DNA of 62,114 bases from Chrysophaeum taylorii (GCA_029834535.1 JAQMWT010000651.1:1-62114), one strand, 5' to 3'; counted from the stretch's first letter, positions 11,295 to 21,498 are shown. Notes: generated by a model from the letters alone, not told the origin. Made by a program: numbers and translations.

Positions 11295-12512
11295 ATGGAC
11301 GCAGTTCGAACAGCTATCGAGCAAACTATTGACGAGTATCCATGGCTCCCAGCGGCCGCCCGGTTGATTCGAGATGACTCCTTAGCATGCAGGAACACAG
11401 AGATTTCCGCGACCCCTGTCGCCCAGCCTCCTGATACCAACACTCGCGTGATAGCCGACCCACGACGGGGTGGGCTGACAACGGTTGCGCGGCGGCGCCT
11501 TCAAGCCCTCGAGCCTATTTTCGAAGAGCACTCGTTGTTATCGTTTCCTGCTCCTGGCGCCGACGCGCAGCACGAAGAAGTGGTGCGAGCTTTGGGATCG
11601 GAGTGGAATGTCATCTTTGGTGCCAAAAGCGCCGGACTAATAGCCTCGCAGCTCGTTGCGTTCGCTCGTGCTGACACGTGGACGCGGCGAACAGTTCTTC
11701 GATTGTATGCGCCACCGCTTGATGACGTGAAGCACACAGATTTGCTCCGCCGTGTCAGCAACCACGTTGCCGAGATCTTAGCTCGGGTTGATGCCGAGGA
11801 TCTGTGTCGATTTTTGTGCATTGCGGACATCAATTGCACGGGATCGCACATTTTCGAGCGGTTGTCTCGCCTCCAACACTCGTGCGATCCCAACACCGTA
11901 TTCCGCTGTGAAGTCGATCCGTCGTGCAACAAGGAGCGCGTCACTCTTTATGCGCTGCGTCCTATCATGGAGAATGAGGAACTCAGCTTTGCTTATCAAG
12001 GAAACTCAACGATTCTCATGCTGCCGGTATCGCTGCGCCGAGCTGCACTCTCAGTCTTGGGCTTCACGTGTACGTGTGCTCGCTGCTTGGCCGAAGAACA
12101 GAATGACGAGCACGATTGCCCATGTTCGCTCACTAGTCTCTTGCTAGATGTGATTGAACTTTGCGTTGTTGACAGCGCGCTTCCGCCTCGAGGCAGTCTC
12201 GACGTGAACGCGGCTTGGAGACTCTTCCAAGAATGCCGAACCGAATATGGCCCTGGCCACTGGGCGTCTGGGTTGCTGTGCTTCGCACTGCTCGACGCGT
12301 TCGCTGTGCTGGTCTCCGCGTCGAGCCAGCGAGTGCAGGTGACTCCTGCGGAACGGGCATCTTCACGACCTAAACCCCTCGTACTGGCGGCGTTGTCTTA
12401 TGATGTTCTTCTTTGGTTCCATACGTCTCGGTGGCCGGCATCCGTGCTCCACGCGCGCGCCCTCTACATAGTCAGCTATCTTTACAATAGAAAGGAATTC
12501 GAGTTGTCATAG
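11295..12512 (+). CDS. SET-domain protein, SMYD-like
   Basis: Predicted 405-residue lysine methyltransferase of the SMYD type, which would use S-adenosylmethionine to methylate protein lysines. The visible motifs are in the expected order. A degenerate SET start (GLTTVARRRLQALEPIFEEH, about residues 60-80) is followed by RLSRLQHSCDPNT (the NHSCxPN cofactor motif, about residues 195-207) and PIMENEELSFAYQ (the ELxxSY active-site block). A post-SET cysteine cluster GFTCTCARC comes next. There is no MYND zinc finger. The first ATG of the frame (11295) was chosen; the open frame begins slightly upstream without ATG. The gene lies between retroposed copies C and D, and its codon use is less GC-biased than genes further right. 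It looks intact and has no visible intron. Confidence 0.75.
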   Translation: MDAVRTAIEQTIDEYPWLPAAARLIRDDSLACRNTEISATPVAQPPDTNTRVIADPRRGGLTTVARRRLQALEPIFEEHSLLSFPAPGADAQHEEVVRALGSEWNVIFGAKSAGLIASQLVAFARADTWTRRTVLRLYAPPLDDVKHTDLLRRVSNHVAEILARVDAEDLCRFLCIADINCTGSHIFERLSRLQHSCDPNTVFRCEVDPSCNKERVTLYALRPIMENEELSFAYQGNSTILMLPVSLRRAALSVLGFTCTCARCLAEEQNDEHDCPCSLTSLLLDVIELCVVDSALPPRGSLDVNAAWRLFQECRTEYGPGHWASGLLCFALLDAFAVLVSASSQRVQVTPAERASSRPKPLVLAALSYDVLLWFHTSRWPASVLHARALYIVSYLYNRKEFELS

Positions 12513-12565
12513 TATTATCGGCAGCTCTCAAGGCGAATGTGTTTTTCTACCCAACTCTCCTTACT

Positions 12566-12705
12566 AAATAACTAACTAACTTCAGACCTCTCCCGAGCAT
12601 GGGAGCCAGGCCGGACCGGCAGGAGCCGGTACGGAATCACAGAGGAAAATCACGCAGCTGGGGCAGAGCGACGGACGAGGACGGACTTGTTGATAGTGGA
12701 CCGCC
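12566..12705 (-). mobile_element. Retroposed copy D with (TTAG)n tail
   Basis: Shares with copy A both the hairpin block (CCCGAGCATGGGAG and the longer hairpin after it) and the next 30 bp (ATCACAGAGGAAAATCACGC region). The tail reads TTAGTTAGTTA on the minus strand. It lies 55 bp beyond the SET gene's stop codon. The 5' limit is approximate. Confidence 0.7.
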
Positions 12706-13465
12706 ACTGCGCGCGGTCTTGTGCGAGGTCGTGCAAAAGCGTCGCAGGCCGCGGACGAGTTGGTTCAACAATAAACCCCCCCGTATAACTGAGTGCAAAT
12801 CCGCCTGGCTTTCCCGCCGTGAGATGAATTCGAGGAGGCTTGAGTTCCTGCCCGCCCCCTTCGACGCTCCTTCCCCTCTCATCCACTCTTTCTTGCAAGT
12901 GAAGTGCATCGAGCGCGGGTTGTTCTCCCCACCCTCATTGTCCCCAAAGTTGCATTTCCCCACCGGGACGATAGGCGTCTCGCTCCCATCATAAGTACGC
13001 CTATTTCGCGGAAGCCGCTTCCTCCGCGCCGCGTTCGATAAGGGCTGTCGCGCAGGTAGAAAAGCGCTTTCATTTTGACAAATTGGAAGTTGCGTATCCT
13101 GCCCATGGGACACAACGGACCTGGTGGACGATTTTTTAGCTGCGGGGTCTCAGACGGCAAGAGTGAGGACCGCGGCAGGTGACCACCTCTCACACCTCCC
13201 CCAAGATTTTTTGGGACCTTCAACAAAAAGCAGTCCGTTAAATGTCGAAATGATAGCGCTTTTCGCAACCCGTGTCGCTTGCGCGTAGGATTAGTAGAAG
13301 CGGGGGGTTGTTTTGGTTTTGGTTTTGGTTTTGGTTTTGGTTTGCTCTGCCAGTAGTTGTGAGGCTCAAACCTCACTGCTGTTAATCCAGCCAAAGGCTT
13401 GTTAATCCAGCCAAACAGAGTTGGCGTGCTATCAGCCAGTCCAAGTGCGATCCAAGGTCGGGGGT
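12706..13465. other. Gene-free stretch with GGTTTT microsatellite
   Basis: Contains open minus-strand segments (for example 12637-13113 and 12879-13394) without recognisable domains, which I do not call genes. A short (GGTTTT)n array at 13311-13341 reads as Lys-Pro repeats on the minus strand. GTTAATCCAGCCAAA is directly repeated at 13381 and 13400. Confidence 0.4.
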
Positions 13466-14092
13466 CTACTCCGCCTTGGCTCCCAGTGTGGGACGCTCCT
13501 GCGGGTTGACGTCGGAGGCATCTGGCGAGGTGCCCAGGGGCGTCCCATCTGAGGCATCTGGCAAGGGGTCCAAGGGCGTCCCAGTGGGGTCGGAGGAGGG
13601 AGTGCGCTGCCCGTTGCCGTTGGCTGACGGGGACGGTGGCGCTGTAGAGCCCGAGGAATTGGCTGTGTAGTCGGGAGCGCCAAACACAGTCGGGCTCACG
13701 CCCAACTGGACGAGAACAAGCTTCACGTTGGTGAGCTCGTACTCGACCTTGTCGAAACGGTTGTCGACCTTGTCGAAACGGTCGTCGACCTTGTCGAAAC
13801 GCGTCTCGAGACCAGCCTTCAGGTCCTCGATACCAGCCTTCATGTCTTGCTTCAAGTCCAACCTCGTTTGATCGAGTTTCTTCTCGAGGAGCGTGTAAGC
13901 GCCGAACAAACCGGCAGCACTACTTATGATTAATGCCAGAGCTTGCGGGTGGTCGGATACTACGACAGCCTCACGTTTCATGAGAGACGGACGCGCTGGC
14001 GCGGACGTCGACGACAGCTGGAGCCTGCAGTCCTGTTTCACAAAGCCTCGAACAACGAGGAGCATTGTGGTCGCGCGGAGGATGAAACGCAT
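13466..14092 (-). CDS. Small membrane-anchored coiled-coil protein with DRFDKVD repeats
   Basis: 208 residues, function unknown. The N-terminus (about 1-45) is basic and Ser-rich, like an organelle-targeting peptide. A hydrophobic segment, ALALIISSAAGLFGAYTLL (about 51-69), could be a membrane anchor. It is followed by an amphipathic coiled coil with heptad-like repeats (LDQTRLDLKQDMKAGIEDL, then RFDKVDDRFDKVDNRFDKVE, about 72-125). The C-terminal 70 residues are low-complexity Ser/Thr/Pro/Gly with a repeated DASDGTPLG/DASDVNPQE pattern. Proteins with similar repeats occur in many genomes, including phage and bacterial ones, where they are often called DUF1640-like. I infer only a membrane-tethered coiled coil. 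The ATG at 14092 is the first of the frame. Confidence 0.6.
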   Translation of the reverse strand: MRFILRATTMLLVVRGFVKQDCRLQLSSTSAPARPSLMKREAVVVSDHPQALALIISSAAGLFGAYTLLEKKLDQTRLDLKQDMKAGIEDLKAGLETRFDKVDDRFDKVDNRFDKVEYELTNVKLVLVQLGVSPTVFGAPDYTANSSGSTAPPSPSANGNGQRTPSSDPTGTPLDPLPDASDGTPLGTSPDASDVNPQERPTLGAKAE

Positions 14093-14273
14093 TGTCGTCT
14101 ACTGACCATCCCTCTCAACTACCGAACGTGAGAAACGGACGTTATCGGACACCCCGTGACGTAAAAAATGTTCCGGCGCGCGCCGAGTAGTCCGTAAGAG
14201 CCCGCGGTCCCAGGCGAAGATCGAAGATCCGAGCGAAATGCTTACGACGACAGGTGGTGGTCCCTAAAAAGTT

Positions 14274-15566
14274 ATGGGTGTTGGTCGCGTCCTACAAGAG
14301 CGCGTCGTGAGCGGCACCTTAAAGTCAAGCATGGCTCAAGCCAAAGCCGCCAAGGTGCTCGACCGCACGCTCCGTGGATGCATCTTGAGGAAGGGCCGGC
14401 CGTGGGTTGGCTGGAGCCAAAGATTATTGGGCGAAGCGCGGGGCGTCTATCTGAGTGGAGCCGTGGGTTCCGGCAAGACTTTGCTGATGGACACACTGCA
14501 CGTCGAGGCGAGGGCGGAGAATGTTGCGACGTTGCGAGTTCACTGGCACGAATGGATTGGGTCGGTGCATCGCGCTTTGCACGAGGCGCGGAACGCGTAC
14601 GCGAGCCAAACGCGCAAGCTACGGGCCCTCGGGGATGCGCTCGCCCACGACACGCAGCTCGTTTGCTTCGACGAACTCGCGGTGCACGACGTCGCCGACG
14701 CGTTGATGCTCCGGGAGATATTTGCGCGCGTTCTGGAGCGCGGCGCGGCGATCGTCGCGACGTCGAACCGCGACCCGCGCGACCTCTACGAGAACGGCAT
14801 CAACCGCGAGCTCTTCCTCCCATTTATCGCGTTGCTCGAGCGGCACCTCGTGCACTGTGACCTCGACACCCTCGCCAACGAGTCTGGCGAGGCCCTCGTC
14901 GACTACCGTCGAGACGCGGCATCCGACGGACTTTCGTTGTACGTTACGAACGGAAGCGCGCGCGACGTCTGCGCCGCGGTGGTTGGCCGACCCCTGCGGT
15001 GGACGAAGAGAAGGGTGCCCGTGTCCTACGGTCGAAGTATCGAGATCGCCGACGATGAGGTCGTGGCGACCGCCCATTTCGAAGACTTGTGTGCGCGCCC
15101 GCTCTCCGCGGCCGACTACGCGAGCCTCGCGGACCGTTACGACGCGCTCGTGTTGACGCGCGTCCCGCAGTTGTCGATGCAGCAGCACGACCAGGTGCGA
15201 AGGCTCCTCTGGCTCGTCGATATTTTGTATGACGCTAGAATGCTGCTCGTTATCGAGGCCGACGTTCCGGTCGACGATCTCCTCGACTCCGGCGGCTTTT
15301 CGCGGGAGGAGGAGGCGAACACCGTCCTAGTCCGCAACCATGGTGGCTCGTCAGGCCGTCTGACGACCATTGTCGGTGGTGGTGGTGGTACCGAGTGGTC
15401 GGCGACAGGGAGGATTGGCGCATCGCTCGGAAGTGTCGCGGGAGTCACGGACGCGCGATTCGCCTGGAGTCGCTTGACCTCGAGGCTCGTCGAGATGACG
15501 AGATCAACAGCCTATTTGGCCGCGTGGAGGCAAAGGTGCCATGGGCGAATTCACTATGGAGCATAG
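14274..15566 (+). CDS. AFG1: AFG1-family mitochondrial AAA ATPase (LACE1-like)
   Basis: 430-residue AFG1/LACE1 P-loop ATPase; family members act at the mitochondrial inner membrane in turnover of respiratory-chain subunits. The Walker A motif GAVGSGKT (about residues 63-70) is followed by the family sequence 'LLMDTLHVEA'. Walker B is QLVCFDELAVHDVADALML (about 128-146), close to the family's 'CFDEFQVTDIADAMIL'. Then come the sensor block AAIVATSNRDPRDLYENGINRELFLPFI and a DYR segment. The C-terminal half carries FEDLCARPLSAADYASLADRYDALVLTRVP, which is diagnostic of the family. The ATG at 14274 gives a normal-length protein with an Arg-rich N-terminus. It converges with the golgin-like gene that ends at 15965. 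Confidence 0.9.
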   Translation: MGVGRVLQERVVSGTLKSSMAQAKAAKVLDRTLRGCILRKGRPWVGWSQRLLGEARGVYLSGAVGSGKTLLMDTLHVEARAENVATLRVHWHEWIGSVHRALHEARNAYASQTRKLRALGDALAHDTQLVCFDELAVHDVADALMLREIFARVLERGAAIVATSNRDPRDLYENGINRELFLPFIALLERHLVHCDLDTLANESGEALVDYRRDAASDGLSLYVTNGSARDVCAAVVGRPLRWTKRRVPVSYGRSIEIADDEVVATAHFEDLCARPLSAADYASLADRYDALVLTRVPQLSMQQHDQVRRLLWLVDILYDARMLLVIEADVPVDDLLDSGGFSREEEANTVLVRNHGGSSGRLTTIVGGGGGTEWSATGRIGASLGSVAGVTDARFAWSRLTSRLVEMTRSTAYLAAWRQRCHGRIHYGA

Positions 15567-15964
15567 TAAGCCCAAACGAGTGGCGCCCGCGACCGACCTG
15601 ACCAGACCACACCTCCCTTCCTTTCCTCCGAACATCGCGCGCGCGACACGAGCTCGTGGCTTTTGAGGGAAAACCAACCAACAACGACTTACTTCTAACA
15701 AGGTAGAGGAAGGACGCCGTGGGCGTCCGTCGCGGGAATGCACTTCCGAGCTGAGCGCAGAGGGTCTCTCGGTTTTCGGTGCGGGGTGTGTGCTTGGTAG
15801 TTCGAAGCGAAGAAAACGACCGACCGAGGACAAAATCCCTCTCGAGCCTCGTCGCGATCAACGGCGCGAGCGTTTTTTCGGCGCTCGTGCGATATAAGAA
15901 ATTTAAAGAAAGGAATCTCCACGCGCGAGATTGAAGACGCCACCAGGCGGCGCCAAACCAAAGG

Positions 15965-18573
15965 TCACAAGGCGGCTTTGTGGATATCGGAGAGCGCCTA
16001 GAATAGGGCGCGCGCGTTTTCAAAACAAGAGAAACGAGGAGGCGCGTCACCTCGACGAATTCGGGTGCCGAGCCGGTTGCGATGAGCGCGTCGAGATTCC
16101 GGGTCACCACGTTGTGCGGGAGCTTGAGAATCTCGCGCACCACCTGAAGCAAGGAAGGAAGGAAGGAATGAATGAAGGGCTCCAGAAAAATAAATAAAAA
16201 ACTCACGGGCAAGAGGCGGTTATAGGAAGGGCCGTTGACCTTGGCTTCGCGGAGTATGCGGAGGACGCAGAGCCTCGCGTGTTCGGCCTCGGGCGACGAT
16301 TCGGCGGGCGTAGTTTTGTCCGCTTTCATCGCGTTGATTGTCCTTTCGGCGCGCACGGTCTGCTCGGCGGCCGCGTCTAGTCGGCGTTGCATGTCTCTCA
16401 TCTGGAGGGTCGCGTCCTGGACGCGGCGACGGGCTTCTCGGTCGGCCTCGTCGAGCGCGACGCGCGAGGCGTCGGCGCGGTGCTCGGCGTCGTGGATGCG
16501 TCGGCGGGCGTCGGTCACCTGCGCATCGGCATCCGCGCGGATGCGCGCGAGGTCGCGCGCCGTGGACGCGGCCGTCTCGGCGACGCGTCTGTCGCACGCG
16601 ACGGCGGCGGTTTCGCTCGCCGCGGTCGCTGCCTTCTCGCAGTGGGCTCTCGCCGTCTCGAGGGCGTCGAGAATGAGTTCCATCGCGGCGCGGCAGGCAA
16701 CGGCGAATTGGGTGTTGCTACGCACGAGGTCGAGCCAAATGGAGACGGGGTTGTGCGGGCATCCGAGCAGCTCGCGGACGACGGGGGCGACGGCCGACTT
16801 GGCCGACGGACAGTCGTCGTCGGCGACGCGCAGCATGGAAGTCGCGAAGTACTCGCATCGGACGCGCGCGTCGAATTCCTCCTCCTCGGGCGCGGTGCCG
16901 TTATTGCGCGGCGGCGGCGGCGGCGGCGCTCTTGGAGGCGGTGGTTTGGAGGGCGCGCCGTCCTCGGCCGAGCGGTCGTCGTCTTCTCCGGTCATTTGGC
17001 GGAGGACGTCGTTCGCTCGCTCGAGTCGCCGGAGCTCGCGGCGGAGTTGTCCCGAGAAGAAAAAGGCCTTTTGGCCGCGCTTGCGGTCGAGGTCTTCCTT
17101 GCAGGCCTGGAGCTGGTCGTTGGCGTCGCGGAGGCGTCGCTGTATCGCCGCGACGTCGGCGTCCCTGACGGCCGCGGCGGCGGCGTTGCGCGCGTCGCAA
17201 GCGTCGAGGGCCCGGTCGAGCGCGACGACCTGGCGGCGCGCGGCCTCGGCGCGCGCTTCCGCGAGCCGGAGCCGATCCGATTCGACGCGTCCCGTCAGCG
17301 ACGCCCGCGCCGCGTCGCGCTCGCGCCGCGCGTCGCCGATATCGCGCCGCGCGGCCGCGAGCTCGTCGCCGAGCGCCGTCGCTCGCCGCTCGGCCGCGTC
17401 GGCCGCGCCGACGGCCGCGTCGCGCTCGGCTGCTGTCTTGGCGTACCTCGCGTCTTCGACGCCAAGCAGCCGCTTGAGGTCGGCCACCTGACGCTCGGCG
17501 TCTCGGCGCGCGTCTTCCGAGCGGAGCGCGGCCGACCGAGCCTCGGCGACCTCGGCCCGAGCCCGCTCGAGCCGATCGTCCGCGCGTTCGTCGGCGGCGG
17601 GCGGGGGTTCGCGCGGAGTCGTCGCGCGCGGCTCGGCGAGGCGCTCTCGGAGCACGGCGACGCGCTCGCGCAGCGTCTCGACCTCGGTTTCGGCCGAGCG
17701 CGCGCGCCGCGTCGCCGCCTCGGCCGCTCTCGCCGCCTCGGCCGTCTCCCGCACGTAGCGCGCGATCTCGCGCTCGCTGCGGGCCGCGCGGCCTTGCGCT
17801 TCGATGGCCTGCCGCTCGCGCTGCCGGACGAGGGCTTCGATGTCCTCGCGACCCCCGCGCAGCGCGTCGGCCGCCGACGCGAGCCGCGAAACCTCCGCCT
17901 CGGCGCGCGCGCGAGAATCGGCCGCCGCGGCCGCCTCCGCGCGCGCGGCTGCCGCCGCCTCGCGCTCGCGCGAAATCTCGGCCTGCGCCCAACCCGACGC
18001 GGTCGCCACGCGCTGCGCCTGCGCTTTCGCCTGATCCGCCTCCGCCCGGTACCGATCGGCCGCTGCGACCGCGTCCTTCTTATCCGACTCGGCGAGCGCG
18101 GCCTCGCGACGCAGGCGAGAGACCTCACCCGTCGCCTCGGCGAGTCGCGCCCGCAATTCGCGCGTCTCGCCCGCCGCCCGCGCCTCGACGGCCCGCGCCT
18201 CGCGGAGCGCGGCCTCCTTCGCCCTGCGGACCTCGGCCGCCCGCCCGCCGTCCTCTGCGTCGCCGCTGCCCGTCGTCGCCGCGTCGCCGCTGCCCGTCGT
18301 CGGCCCGTCGTCGCGACCGACCATGTACGGGTCTTTGTCCTGGAGCGCGTCGAGCGAAAAATTCTTCACGTTCGACGAAAAGTGCTTCGCTGCCGCGATC
18401 CCCCGGGTCGCGCGCGTGCGAAGCTCCTCGATCCCGGGCTTCAACTGCGCGCCGCGAATCAACCCACCGAGCTGCTTGCGCAGGTCGAATCCTCCGTGCT
18501 CCTCCTCATCCACCTCCTCGGGGTCCCGGTCGCCGCCGGGGACCACCAAGTCGATGGGCGGATCGATTTCCAT
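15965..18573 (-). CDS. Golgin-like coiled-coil protein with two GRIP/GRAB-like segments
   Basis: Predicted 830 residues from three exons: 18573-16207, 16143-16051 and 15997-15965. The introns are 16206-16144 (GTGAGT…CAG, 63 nt, in frame and stop-free) and 16050-15998 (GTGACG…TAG, 53 nt). Splicing gives the end EFVEALSDIHKAAL-stop. Residues about 110-560 are an Ala/Arg/Glu-rich coiled coil, followed by a Pro-rich linker. Two related segments follow: APVVRELLGCPHNPVSIWLD (about 595-615) and LPVVREILKLPHNVVTRNLD (about 788-807). Each is preceded by a 'Y/L…LR(V/I)…' helix, and a second coiled coil lies between them. The pattern (helix, then LLP-V-x-x-(I/L)-L) resembles GRIP or GRAB domains of golgins, which bind Arl1/Arf1 at the trans-Golgi. 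This assignment is inference. MEIDPP at 18573 is the preferred start; an upstream in-frame extension looks non-coding. Confidence 0.65.
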
Positions 18574-18753
18574 ACTCTTACACGGACTACTATAATTCCA
18601 ACGGACGATCACAACGGACCACGACATTGTATGATGTCGTCTAGCGTGTCTCGATGCACACGCACTCCACAAGGTGCGCCCTCCTATCTCTTTAGAGCGA
18701 ATCTACCATCCTCCCGCGCGAACGCGAGCCTATGATATGATCTCGGGGCCGGA

Positions 18754-18819
<66 letters not shown>

Positions 18820-20109
18820 GCGTCAGGATAGGCCCTTGCTTTTTGGCGGTGCTTTGCGGGCGCTGCAGTGAGTGGTGGGAATGCATTAGCAAAAGAGTCA
18901 CGCACGGCAAGGCCATTTACGAGCCTCGAGCGTATCATCACCAGTAGTCCAGCGCTCGAAAAGCTCATCAGCACGAAGAACCGCCGCCGCCGCCGCCGCC
19001 GCCGCAATCTTCTTCTGTTTCAGGGATTTTGGAACGCGGCATGAGCACAAAAAAGAATCGTGAGCAGAATCAGCGCGCCGGCTATGGTAGTAGGGGACGC
19101 ATCATGCGGAGTCGAGATGGTCTCAATCCCGTCGTGATCCTTAATTGGTGGTGGTGGTGACGGCGGTGGAAGAGGCGCGTGCCTGAGGATGGGCTCATTG
19201 ACCTAAAAAGCACACGGATCTGTTCTGGCGAACCCGGAATGGGTAGGCGAACCCGGCAGATAAAGCGGAGGGTCGAACTCGACGGGGGTATAAGTAGTTC
19301 AGCTTGAGCTCTCGGTGAATGGATGAATGGATGGATGGAAGCTGCGAGAGAGTGGTATGCGTCGAATGTCGAGCCAAAACAAACTTATTAAATATTGGTG
19401 GCCGCTTTGCCGCCGGTCTCACAGGGAGACACACACGCGAATAACAACAACAAATTTCGGACGTTATTATTGTCGTTAGCGGCAGCGGGTATTAGATAGA
19501 TTATGTGCCTGTCGTAGGTAGTCTAAAGTGAGGTGCGTCAGTGGAGAGGCGTTGACTCTGCGAGATGATGGGCCAGCACAACAAAGAGCAGGGCGCTGTT
19601 GTTTAGTTTTGTTGATGTTGTTGTTCGAGCGTGATGCGGAGTGCTCTTATGTGCTTTCTTCGGTGAGATGGTGATGACGACGAGGGCGACCATCGCGATA
19701 TAGTAGTTAGTGGCTGCATATGTACAAAGTATTAACCGGACACTGGCGACGTTGACGACGGATGATGAGAAAAAGAAATGTCGATCGAAAAAGCGGTGAG
19801 AGGGGTTGCCCGGCCGAAGGAAGGAAGGAAGATTCGCCGGCTCGTCGAGTCGAGCTCGAACGGCAACAAAAAGTGCGTGAAATATCGTTTCCAAGCGGAT
19901 GATGATGATGATGATGATGATGCGCGGCCCGCGCAATGTGTGTCATGTGTGTTGTCGCTCCCCCCAAGTCAGGCGGCCTCAAGCTTGTCTCTCGAGACAG
20001 AGCGCGTCGATATCGAAACGAATCCAATAGAAAACGAGTCTCGCTCTTCGACGGTAATCCGAGGTGGATTGGATTGGATTGGATTGGATGCGCGAAAATA
20101 AAAAGGTTA
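18574..20109. other. 1.5-kb gene-free stretch with microsatellites
   Basis: I see no convincing coding region. It holds a (TGAT)n microsatellite at 18755-18818, a GCC run at 18983-19003, a GAT run at 19898-19922 and a GATTG run at 20065-20090. The left end should contain the promoter of the golgin-like gene, and the right end the 3' UTR of the trehalose-phosphatase-like gene. TATA-like or other defined promoter motifs are not evident. Confidence 0.5.
18755..18818. repeat. (TGAT)n microsatellite
   Basis: About sixteen uninterrupted tetranucleotide units lie directly upstream of the golgin-like gene. They read as Asn-Gln-Ser-Ile on the minus strand in spurious ORFs. A length polymorphism is likely. 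Confidence 0.95.
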
Positions 20110-21498
20110 TCACTCCTGCGCGAGGAAGTTGAGGAAGGTTTCGACGTCCTCGACCCCTCGGAGGACGTGGGTCGCCTTGGTGAATTGTGGTCTCTGGGTT
20201 TCGTCGGTTCGAGCGACGTTGAGGACGCAGACGCCGCCTAGAGGCTTGAGAGCGCCAAACGCGTCCTCGTCGGTCGTGTCGTCGCCAATATAGACTGGAA
20301 GAATCGACTTGTACCAGTTTTGTTTTGCCGACTCCTCCTCCTCGTTTTCTCCTTTGGTGCGGCGGAGGAGCTCGAGGAGATAGAGCACGGCCTCGCCCTT
20401 GTCCCATCGCACGTTGGGCCGAAGCTCGTAGACGCATTTTCCGTAGCTCTTCCGGAGGGCGCCGACGTAGGGCGGGAGAGAGAGGACCTCGTCGACGATG
20501 TTCTCGACGCGGACTCTAGCCTCGGCGTTGCTCACGTTCCGCCAATGCACCGAGATGGCGAAGCGGTTGTCCTCGAGCGAGACGCCGTCGATGTCCTTGA
20601 GGCGTTCGTTGAGCGCGACCGCCGTCGCCGACAAGAGCGGGATGATGTCGGTGGACACGGCGTGCCGCAGGCCGCCGGGGCCGTCGATGTCGAACCCGTG
20701 GGACCCGGCGTAATACAATTCGGCGAGGTCCACGAACTCGTGGATTTTCTCGCGCGCTCGGCCGCTCACGACGGCGACGGGCGCGCGCGCCGCGAGTCGT
20801 CGCACCGCGTCCCGCATCGTCGAGCTCAACCGCGCCGTCGCGGGATCGGACACGATGGGGGTCAGGGTCCCGTCGTAGTCCAAAAACACGACGAGCTGCC
20901 GCTGCGGCGGTCTTTCGAGCGTCAACGCGCTCGGCAGCGTACGCCAAGAGATGTCCCGCCTCGCCGCGTCTTCGTCCTCCTCCTCGTCGTCGCTTCGCCT
21001 CTTGTGCTGGAGGGTCTCCGACGCGCTGCCTTCACTGCGATAGCTCAGAGACTCGTAGCTGCTCTGCGTCAGCTGCTCGACGACGTCCTCGGCGCGTTCG
21101 ACCGAAGGAACCGCGCCCGCCAAATCTACTCCGTCGCCCGCCGCGGTCCCCTCGGACGGTGAAGGCGGCGTCGCCGGCACGGTGGTCTCGCTGCTACTGT
21201 GCGTAAGCGGCATGCTCGACAAGGTGCCGCTCGATCTGCGGTCGACGTCCTCCGCGAGCGCGCTGAGCGCTCGTTGCGACGCCTCTCGACTCGGCGCGTC
21301 GTCGACCTCGTTCGTGCCCGGCTCGCCGCGCTCCAACCACGAAGATTCCTCTTCCTCTTGCAACTGGTGCCTGAACCGCTCCAGGCACTCAAAACCGTCC
21401 TCGTCCTCACGACCCAGTTGGCGATGAGGACTACTGCTTGGCGCCGCTGCCGACAGCGAGCTCATGATTTCCTCTCGAGTCCCCTCCGCGTTCAACAT
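20110..21498 (-). CDS. Trehalose-6-phosphate phosphatase-type HAD enzyme with long disordered N-terminus
   Basis: 462 residues from the first in-frame ATG (21498); the open frame continues upstream without ATG, so an upstream exon is possible. The C-terminal 260 residues form the trehalose-phosphatase HAD fold. Motif I is FLDYDGTLTPIV (about residues 204-215), followed by VAVVSGRAREKIHEFV and YYAGSHGFDIDGPGG. The acid/base helper segment is WDKGEAVLYLL, and motif IV is YIGDDTTDEDAF (about 402-413). It should convert trehalose 6-phosphate to trehalose. No trehalose-phosphate synthase domain is fused, unlike many eukaryotic TPS-TPP proteins. The first 190 residues are Ser/Glu-rich, with many SP/TP sites, and probably disordered. 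It ends 1.86 kb before the kinesin gene's stop region on the same strand. Confidence 0.85.
   Translation of the reverse strand: MLNAEGTREEIMSSLSAAAPSSSPHRQLGREDEDGFECLERFRHQLQEEEESSWLERGEPGTNEVDDAPSREASQRALSALAEDVDRRSSGTLSSMPLTHSSSETTVPATPPSPSEGTAAGDGVDLAGAVPSVERAEDVVEQLTQSSYESLSYRSEGSASETLQHKRRSDDEEEDEDAARRDISWRTLPSALTLERPPQRQLVVFLDYDGTLTPIVSDPATARLSSTMRDAVRRLAARAPVAVVSGRAREKIHEFVDLAELYYAGSHGFDIDGPGGLRHAVSTDIIPLLSATAVALNERLKDIDGVSLEDNRFAISVHWRNVSNAEARVRVENIVDEVLSLPPYVGALRKSYGKCVYELRPNVRWDKGEAVLYLLELLRRTKGENEEEESAKQNWYKSILPVYIGDDTTDEDAFGALKPLGGVCVLNVARTDETQRPQFTKATHVLRGVEDVETFLNFLAQE

Noticed and set aside
13303..13345. Internal telomere repeat (GGTTTT)n
   Set aside because: Only about six units, no G-run of four as in ciliates, and it sits in a normal intergenic region; a microsatellite is enough.
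12637..13394. Overlapping minus-strand ORFs of 158 and 171 codons
   Set aside because: No domain, no consistent frame and repeat-derived Lys-Pro sequence; probably retroposon debris.
15445..15964. Continuation of the golgin-like frame past 15965 to 15445
   Set aside because: A 53-nt intron with a TAG acceptor gives a short clean C-terminus; the longer reading overlaps the AFG1 gene and looks non-coding.
16387..18735. A 782-codon plus-strand ORF opposite the golgin-like gene
   Set aside because: It is the antisense shadow of Ala/Arg/Glu-rich coiled-coil codons in GC-rich DNA; it has no domain, and the opposite strand has a coherent spliced gene.
19707..20101. Short ORFs with poly-His or poly-Asp
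   Set aside because: They arise from a GAT/ATC microsatellite.
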